DNA of 64,000 nt from Flavimaribacter sp039888615 (GTDB lineage: Bacteria; Pseudomonadota; Alphaproteobacteria; Rhizobiales; Rhizobiaceae). The stretch's first letter is position 1; each line of letters opens with the position of its first letter. The stretch lies in the NCBI GenBank assembly GCA_039888615.1, contig JBDQQS010000020.1; one strand, 5' to 3'. The notes beneath the pieces were generated by a model. It did no database searches. It was not told the origin of the DNA and saw nothing but the letters and a program-made list of their open reading frames with translations. Below are positions 1 to 8,437 of this stretch, piece by piece. The translations under genes and the position numbers were made by a program.

Positions 1-1817
1 TCGTTCGAGACATTGATGTCGGCCAGTTTTTCAAGCACGGCGCGCGACTGAGGTCCGGCGATGGACAGACCGACAAGTTCCTGCCCGAAGCGCCGCAGAC
101 GCACGGTTCCGTCAGAAGGCAGATGGCGCTCGAACCAGCGCATGTGATAAATTTGCGCGGCCGTGGATCCCCAGACCATGAAACGTTCGTCGCCGGCGTT
201 GACGATCGTGAAGTCCCCGATCAACTTGCCTTCATGATTGAGCATCGGCGTCAGCACGATGCGGCCGGGCTTCGGCATCGTGTTGGTCATCAGCCTGGAC
301 AGCCACCCGCCCGCCCCCGGGCCCGATACTTCGTATTTGGCGAAATTGGCGATCTCCGTGACGCCGACGCGTTCCCTGACAGCGCGCACCTCGTTTCCGA
401 CGTGGGCGAAATCATTGGACCGATGGAAGGACAGGTCGTCTTTTGCTTCCGCGGCGCTCGGCGCAAACCATAGAGGCGTTTCCAGACCCCAGCTGTCTCC
501 CATGACTGCGTGGTTGTCCCGCACCATGATATCGTATAGCGGCGTCGTCTGCTGCGGTCTCGCCGCCGGCAGCTCCTCGTTGGGAAAACGGATCGAGAAT
601 CTTCGGGAATAGTTTTCCCGGACCTTGGCGTTGGTGTAGCGCAGCGACGTGAAATCCCCGAATCGGGCGACATCCATGCCGAAAATGTCGTGGCCCGGAT
701 CGCCGTCGGTCATCCAGTTCGCCAAAGCAAGACCGACGCCGCCGCCCTGCGAGAAGCCGGCCATCACGGCGCAGGCGCACCAGAAATTCGTCAGCCCCTG
801 AACCGGCCCGACAAGCGGATTGCCATCCGGCGCGAACGTGAATGGTCCATTGACTATCTGCTTTATCCCCGCCCTTCCAAAGGCCGGGAAATGCTGGAAC
901 CCAACCTCCAGAGACGGTGTGATACGATCAAGATCCGGCTGCAGCAATTCGTGCCCGAAATCCCATGGCGTCTCCTTCGCAGACCATGGCACGCAGGCCT
1001 TCTCGTAGGTGCCGAGCAGCAGACCCTCGCGCTCCTGCCTGGTGTAGATCTCACCCTTGAAGTCGATAACCCCGACGAGTTCACGGCCTGAAGCCTCGTT
1101 GAATTCACGGACTTCCGGCATCGATTCTGTCAGCAGATACATATGCTCCATGGCGAGCAATGGCAGTTCGAGGCCGACCATGCGTCCGACCTCGCGCGCC
1201 CACAGGCCGCCAGCATTGACAACATGTTCCGCCCTGACGGTTCCCTTTTCCGTCGCCACGGTCCAGGTCCCATCCGGGCTCTGGGAGAGATCGGTCACGC
1301 GGTTGCGCAATTCTATCTTCGCGCCAAGTTTGCGCGCCGCCATGGCGTAGGCATGCGTCGTTCCGGACGGATCGAGATGGCCTTCCACCGGATCCCACAA
1401 AGCGCCGACAAAACGGCTTTCATCCATCAGCGGGAACATCGCCTTGGCCTCGGAAGGCGTGATAATCTCGGTATCCATCCCGAGCGCCCTGCCCGTCGCC
1501 TGCGTATAGCGCAGGAAATTCAGTCGTTCCTCGCTGTCGGCCAACATCACGCCGCCAGTCAGGTGGAGCCCGCAGGACTGGCCAGACAACTCCTCCAATT
1601 CGCTGTAGAGGGAGACGGTATAGGCCTGCAGGCGCGCGACGTTCGGATCACCGTTGAGCGTATGAAAGCCGCCGGCTGCGTGCCACGATGAACCCGACGT
1701 CAGTTCCGACCGCTCGACCAGAAGCACATCCTTCCAGCCGGCCTTCGCCAGATGGTAAAGCACCGAACACCCGACGACCCCGCCGCCTATCACCACCGCG
1801 CTTGCATGTTCCTGCAT
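1..1817 (-). CDS. FAD-dependent dimethylglycine/sarcosine dehydrogenase-like protein, partial (3' end beyond window)
   Basis: The reading frame is open from an ATG at 1817 to the window edge, giving about 605 residues without a stop. The N-terminus holds a dinucleotide-binding loop (AVVIGGGVVGCSVLYHL, residues about 7-23), followed by a DAO-type flavoprotein domain. From about residue 430 the chain enters a GcvT/aminomethyltransferase-like folate-binding domain (VGVTEIANFAKYEVSGPGA and further downstream). That two-domain order is typical of dimethylglycine or sarcosine dehydrogenases, which oxidatively demethylate N-methyl amino acids and pass the one-carbon unit to tetrahydrofolate. The family is usually about 800 residues, so roughly 200 are missing beyond position 1. 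It is divergent from the cyclase operon, with 117 bases between starts. The exact substrate cannot be read from sequence. Confidence 0.85.
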   Translation of the reverse strand, partial: MQEHASAVVIGGGVVGCSVLYHLAKAGWKDVLLVERSELTSGSSWHAAGGFHTLNGDPNVARLQAYTVSLYSELEELSGQSCGLHLTGGVMLADSEERLNFLRYTQATGRALGMDTEIITPSEAKAMFPLMDESRFVGALWDPVEGHLDPSGTTHAYAMAARKLGAKIELRNRVTDLSQSPDGTWTVATEKGTVRAEHVVNAGGLWAREVGRMVGLELPLLAMEHMYLLTESMPEVREFNEASGRELVGVIDFKGEIYTRQEREGLLLGTYEKACVPWSAKETPWDFGHELLQPDLDRITPSLEVGFQHFPAFGRAGIKQIVNGPFTFAPDGNPLVGPVQGLTNFWCACAVMAGFSQGGGVGLALANWMTDGDPGHDIFGMDVARFGDFTSLRYTNAKVRENYSRRFSIRFPNEELPAARPQQTTPLYDIMVRDNHAVMGDSWGLETPLWFAPSAAEAKDDLSFHRSNDFAHVGNEVRAVRERVGVTEIANFAKYEVSGPGAGGWLSRLMTNTMPKPGRIVLTPMLNHEGKLIGDFTIVNAGDERFMVWGSTAAQIYHMRWFERHLPSDGTVRLRRFGQELVGLSIAGPQSRAVLEKLADINVSN

Positions 1818-1934
1818 CAAATCCGCCCTCTGTTCCGCAATCAGGTGAAGCCAGTCTAATGGTTGTAGCGCCAATGGACTAGCGGCAGGATACACACTAA
1901 CAATCAAAGTGGACCAGTCAGATTAGGTTGTGCA

Positions 1935-4130
1935 ATGGGCAAGACTCCTACAGGGTTGAACGAAAGCATTCCGCGCGATGCGACGTCAGGCAGGCGCCGG
2001 CGGTTTTCCGTGCCGCTGAAGGCGACCATCCTCCTCGTCTTCGTTCTGACCACAGTGCCGGTGCTCCTCGCCATCATCGAGATCGACCAGCGCACCGGCA
2101 GCAAAGTCGTACGCACTCACGCGGCGGAGATGGTGGAACGCTTCCGGAACGAGACAATTCGTGAGATCGTGACCGAGTTCAACGCCCTCAAGGTGCTGAT
2201 TTCGACCGCAGCCGAACTCGGCCGTCAAGCGCCTGACGTCTTCGAAGACGACCGCGCGCTCCGGTATCTCTTCAGCCTGCTACAACACGGCGAAACAATG
2301 CTGAACGTCTATGTCGGGCTTGAGGACGGGTCCTTCCGACAAGCACGGCGGATCCATGATCCGAACATGGATATCCACGGCGCCCGCCCGCCCGCAGGCA
2401 CGGAATATGCCTATCGCCTGCTGGATCCCGATCTCGGACCATCGACACTCGACCGCTACATCTTCCTCGACAATGAACAGAATTTTCTTGGCGAGGTCTC
2501 GGCGGAAAGCGGCTACGACCCACGCCAGCGCGCCTGGTACAAAGTGGCGGTGGATGCCGGTGCGAAGACGATTACGGATCCGGAATTGTTCTGGGCCTTC
2601 GGACTGGTCGGTTTCACGGTGGCCGAACCCTACGAGGTCGACGGCAAGCTCGCCGGTGTGGTCGCGGCGGATGTGACTCTCGACAGCTTTTCGTCCTATC
2701 TCGCCCAGAAGCCAGTGAGTCCGAACAGCCTCAGCTACCTGCTGGACGACCACGGGATGGTCCTGGCAGCCTCGGACGGCGCCACGACCTATGGTAGCGA
2801 CAACGATCAGGTGTCCCTGCCGCATGTCGCGGACGTCGAGAACCGGCTCGTCTCGCTGGCCTATTCGCAGCGGCCCGAGACTGCTGGCGCGGAAGTCTAC
2901 AGGTTCAGCCACGAGGAAAGTGACTACATTGTCGGACTGTCTTCCCTGGAAGAGGATCTGGACAAGCCCTGGCGTCTGATGGTGCTGACGCCACTGAGCG
3001 ATTTCACAGCCGAGTTTACGCGCAACAGCCAGCGGATGCTGGTCATCGGCCTCGTGGCCATTGCCGTTCAGCTGACGATCATCTACGTGATCGCCGGCCT
3101 GATCGCCTCGCCGCTGCAGCGGCTGACCCGCAAGGTGGCGCGGATCCAGTCGTTGGAAAGCAGCGTCGACCTTCCGATGAAGCGGTCACGGATCCGCGAG
3201 GTGGACGTGCTGTCCCAGGCCATCGACACGCTCGATACCGTGGTCCAGGCCTTTGCCCGCTTTGTACCTGTAGGCCTGGTGCGCGAGTTGCTGAAATCGG
3301 ACCGCCAGCTGGAACTAGGCGGGCAGAGCCGGTTTCTGACGATTCTCTTCTGCGATGTCGAGGCGTTCTCTACCCTCGCCGAACGGATCGCTGCGCGCGA
3401 CCTGCTGGCCCGGGTCTCTGTGCTTCTGGGAGATATCACGAAAAGGGTTCACGACCAGAAGGGAACGATCGACAAGTTCATGGGCGACGGCGTGATGGCC
3501 TTTTGGGGCGCCCCGGTGGCGCTTGACGACCATGCCTGGCGCGGCTGTGTTGCGGCGCTGGCAATCCAGCGCGATCTCGAACGGCTAAACGCTGAATGGC
3601 GCGGCAACGATGCGCCCGAGATGCGGCTCAGGGTCGGCATCCATTCCGACGTGGTGCTGGTCGGCAATATCGGCTCGAAGGATCGGATGAGCTACACTGT
3701 CCTGGGCGACGGTGTGAACATCGCGTCGCGACTGGAAGGCTGCAACAAGATGTACGGCACGCTCGTCTGTATCAGCCACGACACGTTTAGCGAGGCGGGC
3801 GACCGGATTTGCGTGCGTCCTATCGACGAAGTGCAGGTCAAGGGTCGGCGGGCCACGATCACCATTTACGAACTGCTCGGGGCCTATGGCGCAGGCGAGA
3901 TCTTCGAGCCCGACACAGAGACGCAGGAAATCGCACGGATCACCCGCACCGCCTTTGATGCGCTCGTCGGCGGCGACCGGCCCGCTGCGCTAGCCGCCTA
4001 TCGCGAGGTGCTGGCGATCCGCCCGGACGATCCTGTGGCAAAGCTGCACGTCAGCCGGCTGGAAGCGGACGAAGCTCTTCCGCGCGCGCAGGTCAAAATG
4101 ATGGAGAGCCATGATGGCAAGTTCTCCTGA
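1935..4130 (+). CDS. Membrane class III adenylate/guanylate cyclase with extracellular Cache-like sensor and HAMP
   Basis: This 731-residue protein should convert a nucleoside triphosphate, probably ATP, to its cyclic monophosphate. A first membrane segment lies at about residues 27-47, then a periplasmic region of about 320 residues resembling a double Cache domain, a second membrane segment at about 367-388, a HAMP linker, and a class III cyclase domain from about 468 to 650. Metal-binding aspartates are in FCDVEAFS and FMGDGVMAF. The purine-selecting lysine (TIDKFMGD) and aspartate (VLGDGVN) favour ATP, and the transition-state Asn/Arg are in VNIASRLE. A short helical tail follows. It is the first gene of a four-gene operon; its last 17 bases overlap the methyltransferase. 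The ligand of the sensor domain is unknown, but an amino-acid-type ligand would fit the neighbours. Confidence 0.9.
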   Translation: MGKTPTGLNESIPRDATSGRRRRFSVPLKATILLVFVLTTVPVLLAIIEIDQRTGSKVVRTHAAEMVERFRNETIREIVTEFNALKVLISTAAELGRQAPDVFEDDRALRYLFSLLQHGETMLNVYVGLEDGSFRQARRIHDPNMDIHGARPPAGTEYAYRLLDPDLGPSTLDRYIFLDNEQNFLGEVSAESGYDPRQRAWYKVAVDAGAKTITDPELFWAFGLVGFTVAEPYEVDGKLAGVVAADVTLDSFSSYLAQKPVSPNSLSYLLDDHGMVLAASDGATTYGSDNDQVSLPHVADVENRLVSLAYSQRPETAGAEVYRFSHEESDYIVGLSSLEEDLDKPWRLMVLTPLSDFTAEFTRNSQRMLVIGLVAIAVQLTIIYVIAGLIASPLQRLTRKVARIQSLESSVDLPMKRSRIREVDVLSQAIDTLDTVVQAFARFVPVGLVRELLKSDRQLELGGQSRFLTILFCDVEAFSTLAERIAARDLLARVSVLLGDITKRVHDQKGTIDKFMGDGVMAFWGAPVALDDHAWRGCVAALAIQRDLERLNAEWRGNDAPEMRLRVGIHSDVVLVGNIGSKDRMSYTVLGDGVNIASRLEGCNKMYGTLVCISHDTFSEAGDRICVRPIDEVQVKGRRATITIYELLGAYGAGEIFEPDTETQEIARITRTAFDALVGGDRPAALAAYREVLAIRPDDPVAKLHVSRLEADEALPRAQVKMMESHDGKFS

Positions 4131-4821
4131 AGTTTCCGCCACCGACAAATTTCGCCCGAGTGATTACTCGGCGGCGCTGGTCTACTGCCTCCTGCAACAC
4201 GGAACCTGGGCGCACGGTGCGCGAGTGCTCGATGTCGGCTGCGGCAGCGGCGTTCTCCTTGCGGCGGCCGGCTCGGCCGGAGCGGTTCATCTTTGCGGAG
4301 TCGATATCGAGGCCGACGCCGTCGCCGCGACGAGCGCGCTACTGGACAGGCTCGGCCACTCGGGCGCGCGCGAAGTCCACCTCGGCGAAATGTTCGAGCC
4401 AGTCGCGGGACTCCGCTTTGACCTTGTACTGGCCAATCTACCCCACTTTCCCATGGATGGGGCGCCGGTCGACGGACGACATATGTCGTGGAGCAACGGC
4501 GGCGCAGACGGGCGCAGACTGATAGATCGCTTCCTCGACGGCCTTGCCGCGCATCTGGAGCCAGACGGACATGCGCTGGTCATGCACAACGATTTCATCG
4601 GTCTCGACCGTACGCGGGAGTTGGCCGGGCAGCACGGACTGGCAGTCGAGATCGCCGACAAGATCATGGTTCCGATTCCGGACGCCAAGCTTGCCGTAAT
4701 GTCCGATGACGTCCTGGAGCGCGAGACGGGGCTGTCGATTCGCCGCTTTGGCGACTATACATTCGGCGCGATCTCGGTCCTGGTGATCAAACATGCGACA
4801 AAGGGGAAGGAGCCGTCATGA
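4114..4821 (+). CDS. Small class I SAM-dependent methyltransferase
   Basis: A 235-residue protein with the SAM-binding motif VLDVGCGSGVLLAA (about residues 34-47), the acidic motif II (CGVDIEADAV) and a NLPHFP motif at the position of the NPPY/DPPY motif of N-methyltransferases such as HemK/PrmC and PrmB. It therefore probably methylates an amide or amino nitrogen, but the second proline is a leucine and the substrate is unknown. Two ATGs are possible (4111 and 4114); the second has GGAG at 4103-4106 with good spacing and was chosen. The gene overlaps the cyclase upstream and shares ATGA with the downstream transporter gene, so the three are translationally coupled. The role of a methyltransferase between a cyclase and a receptor/permease is not established. 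Confidence 0.8.
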   Translation: MASSPEVSATDKFRPSDYSAALVYCLLQHGTWAHGARVLDVGCGSGVLLAAAGSAGAVHLCGVDIEADAVAATSALLDRLGHSGAREVHLGEMFEPVAGLRFDLVLANLPHFPMDGAPVDGRHMSWSNGGADGRRLIDRFLDGLAAHLEPDGHALVMHNDFIGLDRTRELAGQHGLAVEIADKIMVPIPDAKLAVMSDDVLERETGLSIRRFGDYTFGAISVLVIKHATKGKEPS

Positions 4822-6491
4822 TCGGTGCGCTACGGGGCACTTTGGCAGTGCTTGTACTCGTCCTTCTGGCGGCGCTCTCACCTGCGCGCGCCGAAACACC
4901 GGACGAGGCGCTGGACGACCTGCTTGCCAAGGTCCGGTCCGAGATGCCCGAGGCCTGCGACAAGGAGGACGCCGACACACTGGTCCGCATCCTGTGTACG
5001 GGCACGATGCGGGTTGGGGTCCGCTGGAACTATCCGATGTTCTCGACCCTGGTCGGAGAAACCGACGAGCGGATCGGCTACGACACCGCCGTGGCCAGCG
5101 CCATTGCGGCGCGGCTGGGGGTGAAGACGGAATGGATCCATGTCCGCGCGGCCACCCGGATCTCGACCCTGGCCGAGGGCGGAGCCGATGTCGTCATCGC
5201 CACCATGGGGCATACCAAGCAACGCGACGGGCAGACCCGGTACATCCGCCCGCACTACTACAGCTCGGAGACCATCGTCGTGGGTGCGCGCGAACTGGAC
5301 ATCTCCAGCTGGGACGAAATCAAAGGCTGGCGCGTCTGCAGCACGATCGGCAACCACGCGAACAGCTATCTCGTCACCCAGGACGTCCGACTGATGTTGT
5401 TCGAGAGCGCCGTCCGCCTGCCGGAGGCGCTCGAAGACGGGACCTGCAGGCTCGCCTCCCAGGACGACAGCTTTTTCGCTTCCTTTATCGCCGTGCCGGA
5501 GTTCGGGGACCGGTTCGAGCGCAAGTTCGGCTTCCACGCGGTGCCTTGGGGCATGGCGGTGGCGCAAACCGGCAGCGACGAATTCGCCACCGCGCTGGAG
5601 CTCATCAGCGCGATCATGCATCGCGATGGCGAATTCCTCAAAATCGGCATCGAGAACAGCGTCTTCACAGGGTTTCTCGAAGAGCAGCACGACAAGTGGC
5701 AAACACCGGCCTGCGTTGATTCCTCGGCCGTCACCGATGCGAGCTGTGTCCTGCCTGCACTCGACAACACTCCGTTGCCGACCCGCTTCGCGGACGAGGT
5801 GAACGCGACCGTGGACTGGATAAAAGCCAATCTCGGCCTCGCCCTGGAACTGCCGATGCTGACCAGCGTACCGGCCTTCGAACTCTTCACCGCCGGAATC
5901 GTCAATTCCTTGATCCTGGTGATGGGCGCACTCGGTGCGACGCTTGGTTTCTCCCTCGTTTTCGGGTTCTTCGCGATGATTCCCCTGCGGGTGTCTCGTT
6001 TCGTGACCTGGGGCATCGTCACGACGATCCAGTCCTCGCCCGTTATCCTGACGCTGGTGGTCGCAGGAACGGTGGCAACTACAATCTTCACCTATTCGCC
6101 CGCCGTGGCGCTCGGCTCGGCCATCGTTGCGCTCGGGCTCATGAACGGGGCCAACGCGGGCCAGGCGATCGGCGAGGCCGCAGAGAGCCTGCAGCGGGAC
6201 GGCCGGTACGGATCCGGTTTCAATGGAGCTCTCTACGGGGCTGCGGTCAGGCGGTCGTTAACGCAGATCCTGTCCTTCCTGACCAACGCTGCAAAAGGCA
6301 CGCCAATCGCGAGCTTCACCGGCGCCCCGGAATTGCTGAGCGCACTGACCGACATCACCTCCTTTTCCGCGGGCCGCGGGACCATGTACACGATGGTGCT
6401 GATATTCTACATCGCCGTCGTCTTCCTCGTCGTCTGGGCCTGCGAACGGGTCCGGACCCAACTGAACAAGCGGGAGGAGGCGCAGGCATGA
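4818..6491 (+). CDS. Amino-acid-type solute-binding protein fused to ABC permease domain
   Basis: A 557-residue fusion. Residues 1-25 form a signal peptide ending in the ARA-type cleavage region; residues about 45-290 are a family 3 solute-binding domain (LAEGGADVVIATMGHTKQRD, then RYIRPHYYSSE, matching the L-x2-G-x-D-V and FS-x-PYY landmarks). Residues about 355-545 are a multispanning permease domain of the polar amino acid family. The cytoplasmic EAA loop that docks the ATPase is recognisable (GEAAESLQRDGRYGSGF) but lacks the conserved glycine spacing. Such fusions are well known in Gram-positive GlnP-type importers and are unusual in alphaproteobacteria. Overlaps both neighbours by ATGA. 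No ATPase gene is in the window near it. Confidence 0.85.
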   Translation: MIGALRGTLAVLVLVLLAALSPARAETPDEALDDLLAKVRSEMPEACDKEDADTLVRILCTGTMRVGVRWNYPMFSTLVGETDERIGYDTAVASAIAARLGVKTEWIHVRAATRISTLAEGGADVVIATMGHTKQRDGQTRYIRPHYYSSETIVVGARELDISSWDEIKGWRVCSTIGNHANSYLVTQDVRLMLFESAVRLPEALEDGTCRLASQDDSFFASFIAVPEFGDRFERKFGFHAVPWGMAVAQTGSDEFATALELISAIMHRDGEFLKIGIENSVFTGFLEEQHDKWQTPACVDSSAVTDASCVLPALDNTPLPTRFADEVNATVDWIKANLGLALELPMLTSVPAFELFTAGIVNSLILVMGALGATLGFSLVFGFFAMIPLRVSRFVTWGIVTTIQSSPVILTLVVAGTVATTIFTYSPAVALGSAIVALGLMNGANAGQAIGEAAESLQRDGRYGSGFNGALYGAAVRRSLTQILSFLTNAAKGTPIASFTGAPELLSALTDITSFSAGRGTMYTMVLIFYIAVVFLVVWACERVRTQLNKREEAQA

Positions 6492-7138
6492 CCAGTCTGA
6501 CCGATCTTCTCGCAAGCAACTATCCCCGGGACCTGGCGACCGGGATGGTCGTCAATTTCCAGATCGCAGCCATCGCGCTGGGGCTGGGTCTCGCACTCGG
6601 GGCGCCCTTCGTTCTCCTGCTGCTCGGAGGCAAGCTGACGCGCCGGCTGGCGAGCCCGCTGATCGGGCTGATGCGGGCGGCTCCGACCTTCGTGGTGATG
6701 TTCTTCCTTCTCAACATCATTCCCCGTCCCTTCCTCTTCTTCGGGACCGAAGTGTATTTGCCCCCTTCGCTGATCGTCGCCCTGTCGCTGACGCCCTATG
6801 CAGCAGCCTATGTCGCTGACAACGGCCGCGCCGCGCTTTTAGGGTTGCGTGCCGGATCGCAGACCGAGGCGCTGTTGTTCCTGCCGAATCTGATCCGGGC
6901 CTTCACCGTTCTGGTCATGTCATCGAGCGCGGGCGTCGCAATCGGTGTGAACGAAGGCGTCGCCGTCGTTCTGCGCGAGGCCGAGCGCTTGCCGACACTG
7001 GGCGAGCAGATGCTGTGTTTCGCCTTCGGTGTCTTCGCCTTCGGCGCTGTGTTCCAGATCGGCTTTGCCATTGTCCGCGTGATGATGCACCACCTGTCCC
7101 GGCGCAAGGACGCCGACGCGATACGTGCTGTTGAATAG
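6488..7138 (+). CDS. Amino-acid-type ABC transporter permease
   Basis: A 216-residue, strongly hydrophobic protein with about five membrane segments and the layout of a His/Glu/Gln/Arg-type ABC permease: an N-terminal NFQIAAIALGLGLALGAPF segment, a central LMRAAPTFVVMFFL segment (compare the usual LIRGTP-LLVQLF), then a degenerate EAA-like loop (ALLGLRAGSQTEALLFLPNL) and a final pair of helices. The start overlaps the preceding fusion gene by ATGA, so the two permease domains are presumably made in equal amounts and form a heterodimer. The operon ends here; the next 58 bases lead into an IS630 relic instead of the ATPase gene normally found with this family. Confidence 0.82.
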   Translation: MTSLTDLLASNYPRDLATGMVVNFQIAAIALGLGLALGAPFVLLLLGGKLTRRLASPLIGLMRAAPTFVVMFFLLNIIPRPFLFFGTEVYLPPSLIVALSLTPYAAAYVADNGRAALLGLRAGSQTEALLFLPNLIRAFTVLVMSSSAGVAIGVNEGVAVVLREAERLPTLGEQMLCFAFGVFAFGAVFQIGFAIVRVMMHHLSRRKDADAIRAVE

Positions 7139-7196
7139 CCGCTAACGCGAATTAACAGGCCAATGTATTTCAGGTCACACGCAAATGCCTTGTCGC

Positions 7197-7345
7197 TAAA
7201 GCAGCGAGTCATGGATCAGATGCATATCCTGCCTCATTGCAGTAGTTCTAGCATTCCGTCCTGTTGAACAGATCGCAGATACTCCCAACTGCCTGCCTTG
7301 GCAGATCATGGAACCGAACATATTTTTGTCGGACGGGATAAGGAT
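7197..7345 (-). mobile_element. Decayed 3' end of an IS630-family transposase gene
   Basis: Reading the minus strand, the frame ending at the TGA at 7209-7211 gives the tail of an IS630-type transposase: RFHDLPRQAVGSICDLFNR, then TEC, an in-frame TAG, and NYCNEAGYASDP. Compare the intact-looking tail at the other end of this window, LWKAVGHVCSLFTPQECWNY. The internal stop and absence of the rest of the transposase show a relic. The likely element end is the TA at 7197-7198 followed by AAGCAGCGAG, which resembles TA-GAGCAACGGG at 63878. It lies exactly between the accessory transporter operon and the core nusB gene. Confidence 0.72.
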
Positions 7346-7382
7346 TATCTCTCGGCAGAGCCAATTTTCGCGACCATCACCG

Positions 7383-7871
7383 CTAATCGGAGACCTTTTT
7401 TGGGGGTCGCAATTTCTTCGCCAGACGATCGAGAACGGCGTTGACCATCTTCGGTTCGTCTTCGTCGAAGAATGCGCCGGCGACATCGACATATTCCGTC
7501 ACGATGACGGCGACAGGCACGTCGCGTCGATTGACAAGCTCGTATGTCCCGGCCCTGAGGATCGCGCGAAGAGTGGAGTCGATCCGCGACAGCGGCCAGT
7601 CTTCAAGAAGCGCCGAACGGATCAGGGGATCAAGTTGTTTCTGCTGCTCGACCACGCCCGAGACAATGGCGCGAAACCATGCGGCGTCGGCCTCGCGATA
7701 CTGGTCGCCGTCGATCTCCTTGCCCAGCCGGTGAAGTTCGTATTCCCTGACCACCTCAAGGACGCCGGTTCCGCCAACATCCATCTGGTACAGAGCCTGG
7801 ACTGCAGAAAGACGCGCGGCGCCGCGTTTGTTGGCCGGCCGAAAAGGCCGGTTTCGTCCGTCTTCGGTCAC
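7383..7871 (-). CDS. nusB: Transcription antitermination protein NusB
   Basis: A 162-residue NusB, the RNA-binding factor that with NusE/S10 recognises boxA in rRNA operons. The helical core is recognisable from RGAARLSAVQALYQMDVGG near the N-terminus to VPVAVIVTEYVDVAGAFF and the C-terminal FDEDEPKMVNAVLDRLAKK. The start is the GTG at 7871, whose GTGA overlaps the TGA of ribH; a longer upstream extension exists in frame but would lie inside ribH and has no family support. Its position as last gene of the nrdR-ribD-ribE-ribH-nusB series is typical of this order. Downstream the core order is broken by an IS630 relic and the accessory transporter operon. Confidence 0.95.
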   Translation of the reverse strand: MTEDGRNRPFRPANKRGAARLSAVQALYQMDVGGTGVLEVVREYELHRLGKEIDGDQYREADAAWFRAIVSGVVEQQKQLDPLIRSALLEDWPLSRIDSTLRAILRAGTYELVNRRDVPVAVIVTEYVDVAGAFFDEDEPKMVNAVLDRLAKKLRPPKKVSD

Positions 7872-8335
7872 GCGCCGAGCCTTCTCTTGATATCGATCAT
7901 CGTCAAAGCCGCCCTGGCCGCAAAGCCGCCCTTGTCTTTCTCGCCGACGCCGTCGTGCTGACTGGCGCGTTTCCACGCCTGCTCCCAGTTCTCGACTGTG
8001 AGTATGCCGTTGCCGATCGCCAGCGATTCGCTGACAGCAAGATCCATCAGAGCCCGGCTGGACTCGTTCGAGACGATGTCGAAATGGTAGGTTTCGCCGC
8101 GGATGACGGTTCCCAAGGCGACGAAGCCGTCATACGCCTTGCCGCCCTCGTCCGCACCGTCCAGAGCCATGGCGATCACGGCTGGAATTTCCAGCGCGCC
8201 CGGAACGGTCATGATATCATAGGTCGCATTCGCTTCCTTGAGAGCGGCGGTTGCGCCTTCCAGCAGCGTGTCGGCGAGATCATCATAGAATCGGGCTTCG
8301 ACGATCAGAAGATGCGGGTTTGATTTCGCGCCCAT
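7868..8335 (-). CDS. ribH: 6,7-dimethyl-8-ribityllumazine synthase
   Basis: A 155-residue lumazine synthase, which condenses 5-amino-6-ribitylaminouracil with dihydroxybutanone phosphate in the penultimate step of riboflavin synthesis. Landmarks are LIVEARFYDDLADTLLEGA, VPGALEIPAVIAMA (substrate pocket), ALGTVIRGETYHFDIVSNES (phosphate and active-site His) and GILTVENWEQAWKRA. The ATG at 8335 has AAAGGA eight bases upstream and gives the normal family length; a 21-residue upstream extension was rejected. It overlaps nusB by four bases and follows ribE after a gap of about 100 bases. Confidence 0.96.
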   Translation of the reverse strand: MGAKSNPHLLIVEARFYDDLADTLLEGATAALKEANATYDIMTVPGALEIPAVIAMALDGADEGGKAYDGFVALGTVIRGETYHFDIVSNESSRALMDLAVSESLAIGNGILTVENWEQAWKRASQHDGVGEKDKGGFAARAALTMIDIKRRLGA

Positions 8336-8437
8336 GGGTTCTGTCCTTTGGAAAAGTGTGCCGCGGTAATTACAGCAACGCGGCCCGGAGGCAAGCACAA
8401 TCCGACCAATCGAATCACAATTGCATCGTGGCTGAAA

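Noticed and set aside
1..7382. Composite transposon flanked by two IS630 copies spanning the whole window
   Set aside because: The two IS630 ends are 56 kb apart in the same orientation with core genes between; they are better read as independent insertions.
8336..8437. Possible FMN riboswitch before ribH
   Set aside because: The 102-base gap is too short for a full FMN element and no RFN-like conserved segments were seen.
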